Assembly: GCA_016281475.1 (NCBI GenBank)
Contig: JAEEIS010000136.1
Coordinates: 1 to 35,446 of the forward strand
Direction of reading: 5' to 3'
DNA: 35,446 nt
Source of the DNA: Bacteroidales bacterium
Lineage (GTDB): Bacteria; Bacteroidota; Bacteroidia; Bacteroidales; P3
In this document: positions 7,360-15,943 of the stretch, piece after piece
Layout of the letters: the number at the start of each line of letters is the position of its first letter
How positions within the stretch are numbered: the first letter of the stretch is position 1
Program-made: the position numbers and the translations under genes
Notes under the pieces: model-generated
Seen by the model: the letters and a program-made list of their open reading frames with translations, nothing else
Told to the model about the DNA's origin: nothing
Databases searched by the model: none

Positions 7360-8244
7360 GTGAAGACAATCTCCCTCTTTTTTCGCGACACGAAACCTTT
7401 CCCCCAATTGGTGGGATTGTTTTTCTTTTTCCTCTTAGGCTTTATCCTTGCCACGGGGCTTCAGATGCTTTTGCCCGTTGGCTATGGCAGCCCCTCCGCC
7501 ATCCGCCTCGCCCTGCTCGAACAAGGCGTCGCCCAGTTGTTGCTCTTTTTCTTCCCTGCGCTGCTCTTTGTGACCCTTTACAAAGGCAACGCCGCCTCCT
7601 ATCTCAGCCTCCACTTCTATGGCCGCCAATGGCTCCTCGCTGGCGTGGCGATGGTCGTTTTCCTCCTATTGGTCCCAATAAATGATTGGATCACTTGGTG
7701 GAACGACCAGTGGAATCTAGGCTCGCTCGAGGAGGAAATGCGCAATCTCACCAACGCGTCCAAGACCACCTTCGAAACGATGCTCTCCCTCACCTCCGTC
7801 GGCGACCTCCTGCTCCAACTCTTGGTTGTGGCCTTGGTGCCTGCGGTGTGCGAAGAACTTTTCTTCCGTGGAGCCCTGCAGCAGACGCTCTGCCAGTGGT
7901 TTGGCAACAATCACGTTGCCATACTCTTTGCGTCACTCATCTTTTCCTTGGCCCACGGCGACATCTACGGCCTCGTGCCGCGCTTCGTCCTAGGCCTGTT
8001 GCTGGGCTATTTCTTCTGTCTCTCAGGCTCGTTGCTGGTCAATGTCGCTGCCCATTTCTTCAACAATGCGCTCATCGTCGTGCTCTATTTCCTCTACCAC
8101 AAAGGCTCCATAGCCACCAGCCCCGACAGCCCACTGTTGATGCCTTGGCTCACCACTCTGCTCTGCACCCTCGCGGCGGCGGCATTGTTCACCCTCTATT
8201 TTCTGAAAAAAGACAAAAATAACACCTCAAAACAATCAATATGA
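7360..8244 (+). CDS. CPBP family intramembrane glutamic endopeptidase
   Basis: 294 residues, strongly hydrophobic, with about eight predicted membrane segments. CPBP (Rce1/Abi) motifs are intact: motif 1 EELFFR (Glu165, Glu166, Arg170), motif 2 FSLAHG (His199) and motif 3 NVAAHFFNN (His232, Asn236). These proteases cleave prenylated or other membrane-associated substrates in eukaryotes and some bacteria; in bacteria the substrate is often unknown, with roles in bacteriocin immunity and stress responses. The GTG start at 7360 lies only 15 bases downstream of tRNA-Arg, so the mRNA probably results from read-through and processing of the tRNA transcript. Confidence 0.88.
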   Translation: MKTISLFFRDTKPFPQLVGLFFFFLLGFILATGLQMLLPVGYGSPSAIRLALLEQGVAQLLLFFFPALLFVTLYKGNAASYLSLHFYGRQWLLAGVAMVVFLLLVPINDWITWWNDQWNLGSLEEEMRNLTNASKTTFETMLSLTSVGDLLLQLLVVALVPAVCEELFFRGALQQTLCQWFGNNHVAILFASLIFSLAHGDIYGLVPRFVLGLLLGYFFCLSGSLLVNVAAHFFNNALIVVLYFLYHKGSIATSPDSPLLMPWLTTLLCTLAAAALFTLYFLKKDKNNTSKQSI

Positions 8245-8365
8245 GTTGCTACAAGTCAGCAATTTGCCCCATTCGATAAAAAAATATTTTGTCTGCAATT
8301 GTTTGATAATCAGTGTGTGTGATATAAAAAATTGAGTTTTAGTGCCAAAAGGAAGAAAAAAATAG

Positions 8366-8395
8366 TTGTAGTATCATATTTTTTTTGTACTTTTG
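8366..8395 (+). promoter_or_regulatory. Promoter of the HU gene
   Basis: A -33 TTG at 8366-8368, a 19-base spacer and a -7 box TACTTTTG at 8388-8395 match the Bacteroidota sigma-ABfr consensus. The leader of about 55 bases includes a small hairpin (CACC...GGTG). Confidence 0.72.
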
Positions 8396-8456
8396 CATCC
8401 TGTTTCACCCCAAAAAGGTGTCTTAAAGAACAATAACATTTTAAAATATAAGTAAT

Positions 8457-8741
8457 ATGACTAAGGCAGAAATCGTTGCTCAAATCGCACAGAAAACCGG
8501 TATTGAGAAGGTCGCCATCCAGGCCACCGTCGAAGAATTTATGAATGTTGTGAAGGAGTCTCTCGCCGAAGGTGAGAACGTCTACCTCCGTGGTTTCGGT
8601 AGCTTCATCATCAAGAAGCGCGCTGAGAAGACTGGTCGTAACATCTCCAAGAACACCACCATCATTATCCCCGCACACAATATTCCTTCGTTCAAGCCTG
8701 CTAAGACTTTCGTCAACGACGTTAAGAAGAGCGTTAAATAA
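8457..8741 (+). CDS. HU family DNA-binding protein
   Basis: 94 residues, the standard HU length. The N-terminal helical pair (TKAEIVAQIAQKTGIEK) is followed by the HU signature NVYLRGFGSF (residues 41-50) and the beta-arm, ending SFKPAKTFVNDVKKSVK. HU dimers bend and compact DNA and act throughout the nucleoid. It has its own strong promoter and is followed 25 bases later by the small basic-protein gene and a terminator, so the two are probably one transcript. Confidence 0.93.
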   Translation: MTKAEIVAQIAQKTGIEKVAIQATVEEFMNVVKESLAEGENVYLRGFGSFIIKKRAEKTGRNISKNTTIIIPAHNIPSFKPAKTFVNDVKKSVK

Positions 8742-8766
8742 TGTAATCTAAAAAAATTGTTATAAC

Positions 8767-8856
8767 ATGCCTAACGGAAAAAAACACAAAAGACACAAGA
8801 TGTCTACTCACAAGCGCAAAAAACGTCTGCGCAAGAATAGACATAAGAAGAAATAA
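8767..8856 (+). CDS. 29-residue Lys/Arg/His-rich protein (COX24/AURKAIP1-like)
   Basis: A 30-codon frame from ATG 8767 to TAA 8854-8856 encodes a highly basic peptide beginning MPNGKKHKRHKM and ending RKKRLRKNRHKKK. More than half the residues are Lys, Arg or His. The composition and the KRKKRLRKNRHK core resemble the COX24/AURKAIP1 C-terminal motif, whose mitochondrial member is ribosomal protein mS38, and short proteins of this type occur between HU and RNase G genes in Bacteroidota. A ribosome-associated role is therefore plausible but is inference. It ends 41 bases before a strong terminator. Confidence 0.8.
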   Translation: MPNGKKHKRHKMSTHKRKKRLRKNRHKKK

Positions 8857-8897
8857 GCCTCTTCTTCACGTAGTCTAAAACATTTTTTCAGCTAAAA

Positions 8898-8946
8898 CAA
8901 ATTACACACTGGCGAGCCATCGCTAGGTTGTGTAATTTGTTTTTTA
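8898..8946 (+). terminator. Rho-independent terminator after HU and the small basic protein
   Basis: A perfect 11-bp stem (CAAATTACACA at 8898-8908 with TGTGTAATTTG at 8929-8939) is followed by a T-run starting at 8940. A small inner GCGA/TCGC stem adds to it. It separates the HU transcript from the RNase G gene, which starts 11 bases after the T-run. Confidence 0.88.
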
Positions 8947-8956
8947 TTTAATCAGA

Positions 8957-10507
8957 ATGAACAAAGAACTAATCGTATCCGCCTCCGAAAACGAAGTACA
9001 GCTAGCCCTAACCGAAGACAAGCAGCTGGTCGAGCTTCACAAGGACAAGACCGGCAACAAGGTTCAGGTCGGCGACATCTATATTGGCAAGGTGCGCAAA
9101 ATCATGCCCGGCCTCAACGCCGCATTCATCGACGTGGGCGAGGACAAAGACGGCTTCGTGCACTACCTCGACCTCGGCACCAACTACAACTCTGTGATGA
9201 AATACACAAAGTTGGCGATGAATGGCGACAACTCTGTCATATCGCTCAAGAACTTCAAAATCGAACCCATCCTCGAGAAAAACGGCAACCTGTCCAACGT
9301 TTTGAAACTCGGCCAACTGGTGCTTGCCCAAGTCGCCAAGGAACCCATCTCCACCAAAGGCCCCAAACTCTCGGGCGACATCTCCTTTGCAGGCCGCTAC
9401 CTGGTGCTGACCCCCTTCATCAACCGCATCTCCGTCTCTCAGAAAATCAAAGGCAGCGAAGAGCGCAACCGTCTCCGCCGCCTTATCCAGAGCATCAAGC
9501 CCGAAAACTTCGGAGTCATCGTGCGCACCATTGCCGAAGGCAAAGGCGTTGCCGAACTCGATGCCGACCTGCGCCAGCTCATGTCCCAGTGGGAAAACCT
9601 CACCGAGAGCCTCAAGCACATCACCGGCCCCAAGAAACTCGTCTCCGAGCTCGGCACCACCTCCGCGCTCCTGCGCGACGTCCTCACCGACGACTTCTCC
9701 AACATATACATCGACAACGAGAACGTCTACAACGAGGTGCGCCAATACATCCACACCATCGCCCCCGACAAGGTCGACATAGTCCACCACTACAAGATGG
9801 AAACACCCATCTTCGAGAACTTCGGGGTCGCCCGCGACATCCGTCGGGCCTTCGGCCGCATCGTCACCATCCGCTCCGGTGTCTATCTCTACGTCGAGCA
9901 CACCGAAGCCATGCACGTCATCGACGTCAACAGCGGCAACCACATCAAAGCCGGTCAGGGTCAGGAAGACACCGCCCTGCAGGTCAATCTCGAGTCGGCA
10001 AAAGAAATAGCCCGCCAGTTGCGCCTGCGCGACATGGGTGGCATTGTCATCATCGACTTCATAGACCTCGCCAAGGCCGAAAACCGCAAACAGCTCTACG
10101 ACTTCATGTGCGCCGAGATGTCGCGCGACAAGGCTCGCCACACCATCCTTCCACTCAGCAAGTTCGGACTCATGCAGATAACCCGTCAGCGCGTCCGTCC
10201 CGCCATCGAGGTCGACGTACAGGAAAAATGCCCCTTCTGCGACGGCACCGGAACCATCAAGTCGAGCCTCGTCGTGGTCGACGACATCGAGTCCAACCTC
10301 CGCTACCTCGTCACCACCCAGAACGAGAAACGCCTCACCATCATCACCCACCCCTACGTCTACGCCTATATCACCAAAGGCCTCAATAGCCGCCGTTGGC
10401 AGTGGATGCTCAAATACAAGGTCCACCTCACCATCAAGCCCTCGTCGTCTTTCGGCCTCCTCGAATACAAGTTCTACAACGCCTCGGGCGATGAAATATC
10501 CATGTAG
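8957..10507 (+). CDS. rng: Ribonuclease G/E family endoribonuclease
   Basis: 516 residues, the length of RNase G rather than RNase E (no long scaffold tail). It has an N-terminal S1-type region (VGDIYIGKVRKIMPGLNAAFIDVG), the RNase H-like and 5'-sensor region, and the DNase I-like catalytic part with both metal-binding aspartates: Asp323 in VIDVNSGN and Asp367 in IVIIDFIDL. The zinc-link CPFC (Cys425, Cys428) for tetramer assembly is present. It makes single-strand cuts in mRNA, rRNA precursors and tRNA precursors in the cytoplasm. The last 17 bases overlap the next gene in another frame. Codon use is strongly C-ending. Confidence 0.95.
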   Translation: MNKELIVSASENEVQLALTEDKQLVELHKDKTGNKVQVGDIYIGKVRKIMPGLNAAFIDVGEDKDGFVHYLDLGTNYNSVMKYTKLAMNGDNSVISLKNFKIEPILEKNGNLSNVLKLGQLVLAQVAKEPISTKGPKLSGDISFAGRYLVLTPFINRISVSQKIKGSEERNRLRRLIQSIKPENFGVIVRTIAEGKGVAELDADLRQLMSQWENLTESLKHITGPKKLVSELGTTSALLRDVLTDDFSNIYIDNENVYNEVRQYIHTIAPDKVDIVHHYKMETPIFENFGVARDIRRAFGRIVTIRSGVYLYVEHTEAMHVIDVNSGNHIKAGQGQEDTALQVNLESAKEIARQLRLRDMGGIVIIDFIDLAKAENRKQLYDFMCAEMSRDKARHTILPLSKFGLMQITRQRVRPAIEVDVQEKCPFCDGTGTIKSSLVVVDDIESNLRYLVTTQNEKRLTIITHPYVYAYITKGLNSRRWQWMLKYKVHLTIKPSSSFGLLEYKFYNASGDEISM

Positions 10508-11282
10508 ACACCTCCTTCGATGCACGCTCCTTGTGCTTGCAATGTGCTTCACCGTCACACTGCAGGCACAAGGCATCGATGTGTCCAAGTTCCAGGGCAC
10601 CATCGACTGGCGCAAAGTCGCCAAGACAAAAAAAGTCAAATTCGTCTACATCCGTGCCACCGAAGGCACCTCTATCCGCGACCCCCAATACAAGACCAAC
10701 ATAGACTCCGCCAGCAAGGCAGGCCTGCTGGTGGGCAGTTACCATGTCTACAGCAGCAAAACCACCGCATACCAGCAATTTGCCAACTTCAAGTCGGTGG
10801 TGGCCAAAAAGAAGCAAGACCTCATACCTGTCCTCGACATCGAAGGGCACCACAGCGGCCGCCTCGACATGGCTCGTGTCAACAAACTCCTCGAACTCAT
10901 GGAAAAGGAATATGGCACTAAGCCCATGATATACACCAGCGAGAAAGTATACACCGAACACTTCACTGGCAAACGCTACCGCTCCTACCACATCTTCATA
11001 GCCAACTACCATGGCACCCCCACCGTCCGCTACACCCTCTGGCAGCACACCCAGACCGGACGCATCGGCGGCATCAATGGCGACGTGGACCTCAGCAAGT
11101 TCCACAAGAAGCACAGCCTCTACGACATCCTCATGCCCAAGCACCGCAAAAAGAAGACCGATACTACTGACTCTGCTGCCGTCAAAACCGGTACCACCAA
11201 GCGCGACACCACGAAAACATCCGCTTCCCAAGCTGCTACCGCAAAGACCTCTTCGGCAAATACCGCTTCCAAACTCAAGTAG
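10491..11282 (+). CDS. Secreted GH25 lysozyme
   Basis: 263 residues. A signal peptide ending around LQAQ (residues 1-27) gives export. The GH25 muramidase fold follows: GIDVSKFQGTIDW with Asp30 at the active-site rim, YIRATEGT, and the catalytic DIE motif at Asp116/Glu118 (PVLDIEGH). It would cleave the MurNAc-GlcNAc bond of peptidoglycan in the periplasm or outside the cell. After about residue 215 comes a low-complexity K/T/S/A tail, possibly a flexible wall-contact region. The start overlaps the end of rng by 17 bases, so it is probably translated from the same message. Confidence 0.9.
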   Translation: MKYPCRHLLRCTLLVLAMCFTVTLQAQGIDVSKFQGTIDWRKVAKTKKVKFVYIRATEGTSIRDPQYKTNIDSASKAGLLVGSYHVYSSKTTAYQQFANFKSVVAKKKQDLIPVLDIEGHHSGRLDMARVNKLLELMEKEYGTKPMIYTSEKVYTEHFTGKRYRSYHIFIANYHGTPTVRYTLWQHTQTGRIGGINGDVDLSKFHKKHSLYDILMPKHRKKKTDTTDSAAVKTGTTKRDTTKTSASQAATAKTSSANTASKLK

Positions 11283-11446
11283 TCTTACTCACGCATTCTG
11301 TCTCAATATTAATATGACGAATGGGAAAATCCGTGTAAATTTCCTCTGAGAAAACACGAATTACTATGAATTGATTACAAATTATTCATCAAAAATAAAT
11401 GGTAAATTTGTGATAATGTATATTCTATGAATATTTTTCCAATTCA

Positions 11447-11480
11447 TTTGTGTGCGATTCAAATAATTTATGTATATTTG
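11447..11480 (+). promoter_or_regulatory. Promoter of pyrG
   Basis: The -7 box TATATTTG is at 11473-11480 and a -33 TTTG at 11447-11450, with a slightly long 22-base spacer. The leader of about 40 bases is pyrimidine-rich (TTCCGCCTCTCTAGG) with no obvious Shine-Dalgarno. The rest of the AT-rich gap 11283-11446 shows nothing recognisable. Confidence 0.6.
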
Positions 11481-11526
11481 CACTACTTTTGTTCCGCCTC
11501 TCTAGGTGTGAAAATATCTATTTAAT

Positions 11527-13107
11527 ATGGCACGCTATATTTTTGTAACAGGAGGAGTGGTTTCCTCTTTGGGTAAAGGCATTATTTCGGCCAGTATCGG
11601 CAAATTGTTGCAGGCTCGTGGCTACAGCATTATTATTCAGAAGTTCGACCCCTACATCAATATCGACCCGGGGACGCTCAACCCCTACGAACACGGCGAG
11701 TGTTACGTGACTGTCGACGGCATGGAAACCGACCTTGACTTGGGTCACTACGAACGCTTCACGGGCATCCGCACCACTCGTGACAATTCGGTGACAACTG
11801 GCAGGATTTACAAGGCGGTCATCGACAAGGAACGACGTGGCGACTATCTTGGCAAAACCATTCAGGTGGTGCCGCATATCACTGACGAGATTAAACGTCG
11901 CATCATGCACGACGACAGCGTCGATTTCGTCATCTCGGAGATAGGCGGGACGATTGGCGATATTGAGTCGGCACCCTTCCTTGAGGCTATCCGTCAGCTG
12001 AAATGGGAGTTGGGCAGCCGTGCCGTGAGTGTGCACCTCACATACGTGCCTTACCTGAAGGCCGCCGACGAGCTGAAGACCAAGCCCACGCAGCACTCGG
12101 TGAAGGAGATGCAGGGTGTGGGCATCCAGCCTGACGTGCTGGTTCTGCGTACTGAGAAACACCTTTCCGACGCTATCCGCCAGAAAGTGGCATCGTTCTG
12201 CAACGTCTCCCTCGAGTGCGTGGTGCAAAGTGAGGACTTGCCGAGCATCTACGACGTGCCTGTCAATATGCAAAGACAGGGGCTAGATGCTGCGTTGCTG
12301 CGCAAGTTTGGTGTGCCAGTGGGCGAGACCCCCAAGATGGAAGGCTGGCATCGTTTTCTAGAGTTGCAACGTACAGCCACCAAGGAGGTGCATGTGGGGT
12401 TGGTGGGCAAGTACGACCTTCAGGATGCCTACAAGAGTATCCGCGAGAGCCTGATTCTGGCGGGGATATATAACCAGGTAAAGGTGAAGATTGACTTTGT
12501 CAACAGCGAGAATATCAATCGCGAGAACGTCGCGGAAAAGCTCTCCGGCGTGGCAGGCATATTGGTCTGCCCCGGATTCGGACAGCGTGGCATCGAGGGA
12601 AAGATTATCGCCGTGGAGTATGCGCGCGAAAACAATATTCCCGCCTTCGGCATCTGTCTCGGGATGCAGATGATGGTCATCGAGTTCGCCCGCAACGTGT
12701 TGGGCTACACCGATGCCGATTCGAGCGAGATGAACGCCGACACCCCGCATAATGTGATAGACCTCATGGAGGAGCAGAAGGCGGTGACCAACATGGGTGG
12801 TACTATGCGCTTGGGGGCATACAACTGCGAGCTGCGCAAGGGCAGCCGTGTGGCGGACATCTACGGCACACTACAAATCAGCGAGCGCCACCGTCACCGT
12901 TATGAGTTCAACAACCGCTATAAGGAAGAATACGAAAAGAACGGCATGAAGTGCGTCGGGACCAATCCCGAAAGCGGCTTGGTGGAGATAGTCGAGATTC
13001 TCGGCCACCGCTGGTTTGTCGGCACCCAGTTCCATCCCGAGTACTCCAGCACCGTCCTTCACCCGCACCCCCTGTTCATGGACTTCGTGAAAGCCATGAT
13101 GGAATGA
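11527..13107 (+). CDS. pyrG: CTP synthase
   Basis: 526 residues, full length. It converts UTP, ATP and glutamine to CTP, the last step of pyrimidine nucleotide synthesis. The N-terminal synthetase domain starts YIFVTGGVVSSLGKGI with the ATP-binding loop; IIQKFDPYINIDPGTL and SEIGGTIGDIES are further signatures. The C-terminal class I glutaminase domain carries the GICLGMQ nucleophile Cys and the catalytic His/Glu in VGTQFHPEYSS. All catalytic motifs are intact. It appears monocistronic, with its own promoter; no terminator hairpin is seen between its stop and the next promoter at 13132. Confidence 0.97.
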   Translation: MARYIFVTGGVVSSLGKGIISASIGKLLQARGYSIIIQKFDPYINIDPGTLNPYEHGECYVTVDGMETDLDLGHYERFTGIRTTRDNSVTTGRIYKAVIDKERRGDYLGKTIQVVPHITDEIKRRIMHDDSVDFVISEIGGTIGDIESAPFLEAIRQLKWELGSRAVSVHLTYVPYLKAADELKTKPTQHSVKEMQGVGIQPDVLVLRTEKHLSDAIRQKVASFCNVSLECVVQSEDLPSIYDVPVNMQRQGLDAALLRKFGVPVGETPKMEGWHRFLELQRTATKEVHVGLVGKYDLQDAYKSIRESLILAGIYNQVKVKIDFVNSENINRENVAEKLSGVAGILVCPGFGQRGIEGKIIAVEYARENNIPAFGICLGMQMMVIEFARNVLGYTDADSSEMNADTPHNVIDLMEEQKAVTNMGGTMRLGAYNCELRKGSRVADIYGTLQISERHRHRYEFNNRYKEEYEKNGMKCVGTNPESGLVEIVEILGHRWFVGTQFHPEYSSTVLHPHPLFMDFVKAMME

Positions 13108-13131
13108 TGGTGAGAGCTAAAGAAATTATTG

Positions 13132-13161
13132 TTGATGAATCAAAATAAATGTGTATATTTG
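13132..13161 (+). promoter_or_regulatory. Promoter upstream of the structured RNA / helicase operon
   Basis: A -33 TTG (13132-13134), a 19-base spacer and a -7 TATATTTG (13154-13161) form one of the two best-matching promoters in the window. Transcription is expected to start near 13165-13168, about 230 bases before the helicase ATG. Confidence 0.72.
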
Positions 13162-13164
13162 CAC

Positions 13165-13397
13165 CGTGAAAGAAACAGGATGATTATGACATAAAAAACT
13201 GAAATAGTAAAGAAAAATAGAGCTTGAAGTGCTTGTTCTCCTGTAACGAATGACTGGTAATCATAATGACTGAGAATAAGATTACGACGAGTTCACGTGT
13301 CGGCGTGGAATGTTCGTACCTTATTTAGTCAAAGGGTTAATACCAGTCTCCCGTTACAGAAATAAGGATAAAAAAACGAAGGTTTCATGCCTTTTTT
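13165..13397 (+). ncRNA. Candidate structured RNA or attenuating leader before the helicase
   Basis: No gene is seen in 13108-13397. Between a good promoter and a T6 tract (13392-13397) lies a long rod-like fold. Six nested paired blocks can be read: 13241-13248/13352-13359 (8 bp), 13252-13259/13341-13348 (8 bp), 13268-13271/13327-13330 (4 bp), 13275-13280/13320-13325 (6 bp), 13283-13287/13314-13318 (5 bp) and 13294-13297/13304-13307 (4 bp). All have the correct nesting order and fairly balanced internal loops. In addition the expected 5' end (CGTGAAA, 13165-13171) can pair with TTTCATG (13383-13389) just before the T-run, closing the molecule. The helicase ATG follows at once. It could be a free-standing RNA or an attenuator. 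No known RNA family was recognised; the layout does not fit 6S RNA (unequal 69- and 23-base sides). Confidence 0.5.
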
Positions 13398-15536
13398 ATG
13401 GGTAAACAGAACAACATACAGATATTGCACCAGTTACGTGATATTGATTTTGCGGAATTAGACAAGTTTTCGCAGGCACAGAAATATCACAATGGTTTGC
13501 GTGAATATCAACAGCATAATAAGTCTGCAATATATAAGACTTGGGGCAACGGTTCTACAAACATAATGCTTCAAATGCCAACAGGTATGGGCAAAACACA
13601 CCTCTTTGCGTCTATTATCAAAGATTTGCAGGACTATTTCTTTAAGAAGGCGTGTGAGGCACAATTGAACTCATGGGAGGAGCGACAACGTTGGGCATTG
13701 CCAAAGATATTAGTGTTGGTTCATCGAATAGAGTTGATAGAGCAAATACATGATACTCTTGCCGAAAAGTACAAACATACGAGTGGCATTGTATCAGGTG
13801 GGATGATTATGGGTGAAACGAAGAATGTGATAGTTGCCTCAGTACAAACCCTTAGCCGTAAGAAAAAGCTTGACAAATGGGAAAAAGAAGTTAATTTTGA
13901 TTTCATCATTATAGACGAGGCACACCATTCAACTGCTGATAGCTATCGTAGAATAAGAGCGGCATGGCCTGACGCACGGCTGTTGGGTGTCACCGCGACC
14001 CCCTATCGTTTGAACCACCAACCATTTACAGACGTGTACGATAAGTTGATATTGAGCGAGCCAGTATATAGGTTCATAGAAAAGGGCTATTTGTGTCAGT
14101 ATGACTATTGTTCGATAAAACCAAACTCCCATATACAGTACGAGATTGACCATTTGGCTACAGATTTCAGTGGTGACTATGATGAACAAGCAATGGAAAT
14201 CTTGCTTAACCAAGATCGTATTCGGGCAAGCATTCTTGGCACATACGAGAAGTTTGCAAAGGGGAAAAAGGGTATTGTTTACACAATTAATCGGTTGCAT
14301 AATCAGATGTTGGCGACACTTTTTACATCGCATGGATATAATGTGGCCTATATTGACAGCCAGACATCTAAAGAAGAACGAAGAAAAACGGTGGATGAGT
14401 TCCGCAGAGGTGAGATAGAAATAATATTTAATGTAAATATCTTCAGTGAAGGTTTTGACTGCCCTGATGTGGAATTTATTCAATTAGCACGTCCCACAAA
14501 ATCGCTTTCCATGTATTTGCAGCAGGTGGGTCGAGGTTTCCGTGTTGCAAAGGGCAAGAAGAAAGTAATTTTTCTTGACAATGTTGGACTCTATAACCGC
14601 TTTGGTCTGCCATCTGCCCGTCGTGCATGGCAACATTACTTTGAGGGTTGCGAAGATTGGGAGGAGGAAAAAGGAGGTGATAATGGTAGCCTAGGAGAAC
14701 CACATGACACGGGTGCAGACCTGTCAGAAGGAAACGAAGAAGTGAATTTAATATATACATCATTTTCAGAACAGACCGCAGAGGAAGAGCAACCGCCAAT
14801 GGAAGAAACAGAGATTGTGACAACGGACTCAGGAATAGTGAATCAGGACAACGAACAACAAGAAACAAATGATAATATGGCTGTTGAGACTCTAATTATA
14901 TGCAATGGACATGACTTTGTTGTGGAAAAACTATCACAAAAGGAATTAGCTGAAATGCTTCTGCTCATTGAAGAAGTGCGTCACACGGGCATGATAGATG
15001 TTGAGAAATTGAAACAGACAATCAAATCTCTTGACGAAAAGCGTCGTAGAGATATGGAACGATTTATTCTCAACAGTGGTTATTCAAAAGAAGAGCTAAT
15101 GGCTTTTCTTTCATCCAAAGGACTAGTATTGCCGAGTAAATTGAAAAATGATAAAGAGGAGTCGTTGCCAACTCAGGATGTTGACGAGATTATTCATGAA
15201 GGGTTGTATGTCGTTACTGAGGATTATGAACTAATTCAAGAATCGACAGGCAGTAAAACACTTCTTAGAGCCTTAAATGAGATTGGGTATAAGAAGGTAT
15301 ATGAGGCCTGTTGGACCAAGTTTTGGGATGACAGAGAGTTAATGCAAAGCTTGATACTGACCAAGTCGAATCCAAGTTATGAAAAGCGTAGTGGACAACA
15401 TGTTTGTGAAGAGAACGGGGTGAAATACTATATCATTACTAACTCAAATACACCGACTAAAATGAGGCAGTTAAAGAACCTTAGTAACAAACTCAATCTT
15501 GGTTGGAAGGTGGGAATAAAAGACGGAAAACAATGA
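13398..15536 (+). CDS. SF2 DEAH-type helicase with C-terminal extension
   Basis: 712 residues. The SF2 core occupies about residues 30-400: LREYQ (Q-like), Walker A MPTGMGKTH (60-68), VLVHRIELIEQI (Ia), DEAH at 173-176, VTATPYR (198-204, III), FNVNIFSEGFDCP (V) and QQVGRGFR (375-382, VI). This is closest to the SSL2/type III restriction-like translocases rather than DEAD-box RNA helicases. After an acidic linker (about 420-505) comes a helical module (about 511-575), then a C-terminal domain of unknown type ending TKMRQLKNLSNKLNLGWKVGI. The helical module is repeated in the next gene. Base composition is AT-richer than the neighbours, which suggests acquisition. The ATG directly follows a T-run, so a start further in cannot be excluded. 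Confidence 0.85.
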   Translation: MGKQNNIQILHQLRDIDFAELDKFSQAQKYHNGLREYQQHNKSAIYKTWGNGSTNIMLQMPTGMGKTHLFASIIKDLQDYFFKKACEAQLNSWEERQRWALPKILVLVHRIELIEQIHDTLAEKYKHTSGIVSGGMIMGETKNVIVASVQTLSRKKKLDKWEKEVNFDFIIIDEAHHSTADSYRRIRAAWPDARLLGVTATPYRLNHQPFTDVYDKLILSEPVYRFIEKGYLCQYDYCSIKPNSHIQYEIDHLATDFSGDYDEQAMEILLNQDRIRASILGTYEKFAKGKKGIVYTINRLHNQMLATLFTSHGYNVAYIDSQTSKEERRKTVDEFRRGEIEIIFNVNIFSEGFDCPDVEFIQLARPTKSLSMYLQQVGRGFRVAKGKKKVIFLDNVGLYNRFGLPSARRAWQHYFEGCEDWEEEKGGDNGSLGEPHDTGADLSEGNEEVNLIYTSFSEQTAEEEQPPMEETEIVTTDSGIVNQDNEQQETNDNMAVETLIICNGHDFVVEKLSQKELAEMLLLIEEVRHTGMIDVEKLKQTIKSLDEKRRRDMERFILNSGYSKEELMAFLSSKGLVLPSKLKNDKEESLPTQDVDEIIHEGLYVVTEDYELIQESTGSKTLLRALNEIGYKKVYEACWTKFWDDRELMQSLILTKSNPSYEKRSGQHVCEENGVKYYIITNSNTPTKMRQLKNLSNKLNLGWKVGIKDGKQ

Positions 15537-15787
15537 CCTACAATATTGAAACGTTGTCTCAGAGCGAGTTGTTTCGTTTGTTGCTTGACATATATGACCG
15601 TTATGCCATAGACGCCATAGATGCTAGTCGGATGTCAGAGGAGTTGAAACGCATAGAAGTGCTGAAGCGGCAAAAACAGATTGCTAAAGACATTGCCAAT
15701 AGCGGATATACGCCCGAAGAACTATTAGAGGTTCTTAAAGATATGGTAGGCAAAAGTCCAACTGACAAAAAACAAAACAATAAATAG
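15533..15787 (+). CDS. Small helical protein sharing a module with the upstream helicase
   Basis: 84 residues from the ATG at 15533, which overlaps the helicase stop (ATGA), so the two are translationally coupled. Residues 7-70 line up with helicase residues 511-575: both have LSQ-x-EL, an LL-x-I core, an ID-x3-(L/M) segment, a K/R-rich stretch, and end in NSGY(S/T)-x-EEL. Only about one gap is needed between the LSQ and NSGY blocks. No catalytic motif or signal peptide is present. It is probably an adaptor or regulator that oligomerises or competes through this module; the function is inference. Like the helicase, it is AT-rich. Confidence 0.75.
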   Translation: MTYNIETLSQSELFRLLLDIYDRYAIDAIDASRMSEELKRIEVLKRQKQIAKDIANSGYTPEELLEVLKDMVGKSPTDKKQNNK

Positions 15788-15943
15788 ATTTCCATTTTGG
15801 CAAATGTTCGACTATGTCAGAATACAAATCCAATACGGTTAATGTGGAGATTGCAAATTCGCCACAACATGAGTAATAATATCATTTTTGTACGTGCGCA
15901 ATATAAATGGAGGTATTGCGTTATTGTATAAAAATGGTAATTT

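Noticed and set aside
9008..10639. 543-codon frame on the minus strand opposite RNase G
   Set aside because: A shadow frame caused by C-ending codons of rng; its translation is low-complexity V/D/G-rich and has no family features.
13165..13397. Retron msr-msd or 6S RNA as explanation of the structured region
   Set aside because: No reverse transcriptase is nearby for a retron, and the uneven single-stranded sides do not match the 6S layout.
15814..15876. 20-codon frame (begins MSEYKSNTVN) between the small helical protein and the phosphoribosyltransferase
   Set aside because: Too short, no supporting context or composition signal; could be chance.
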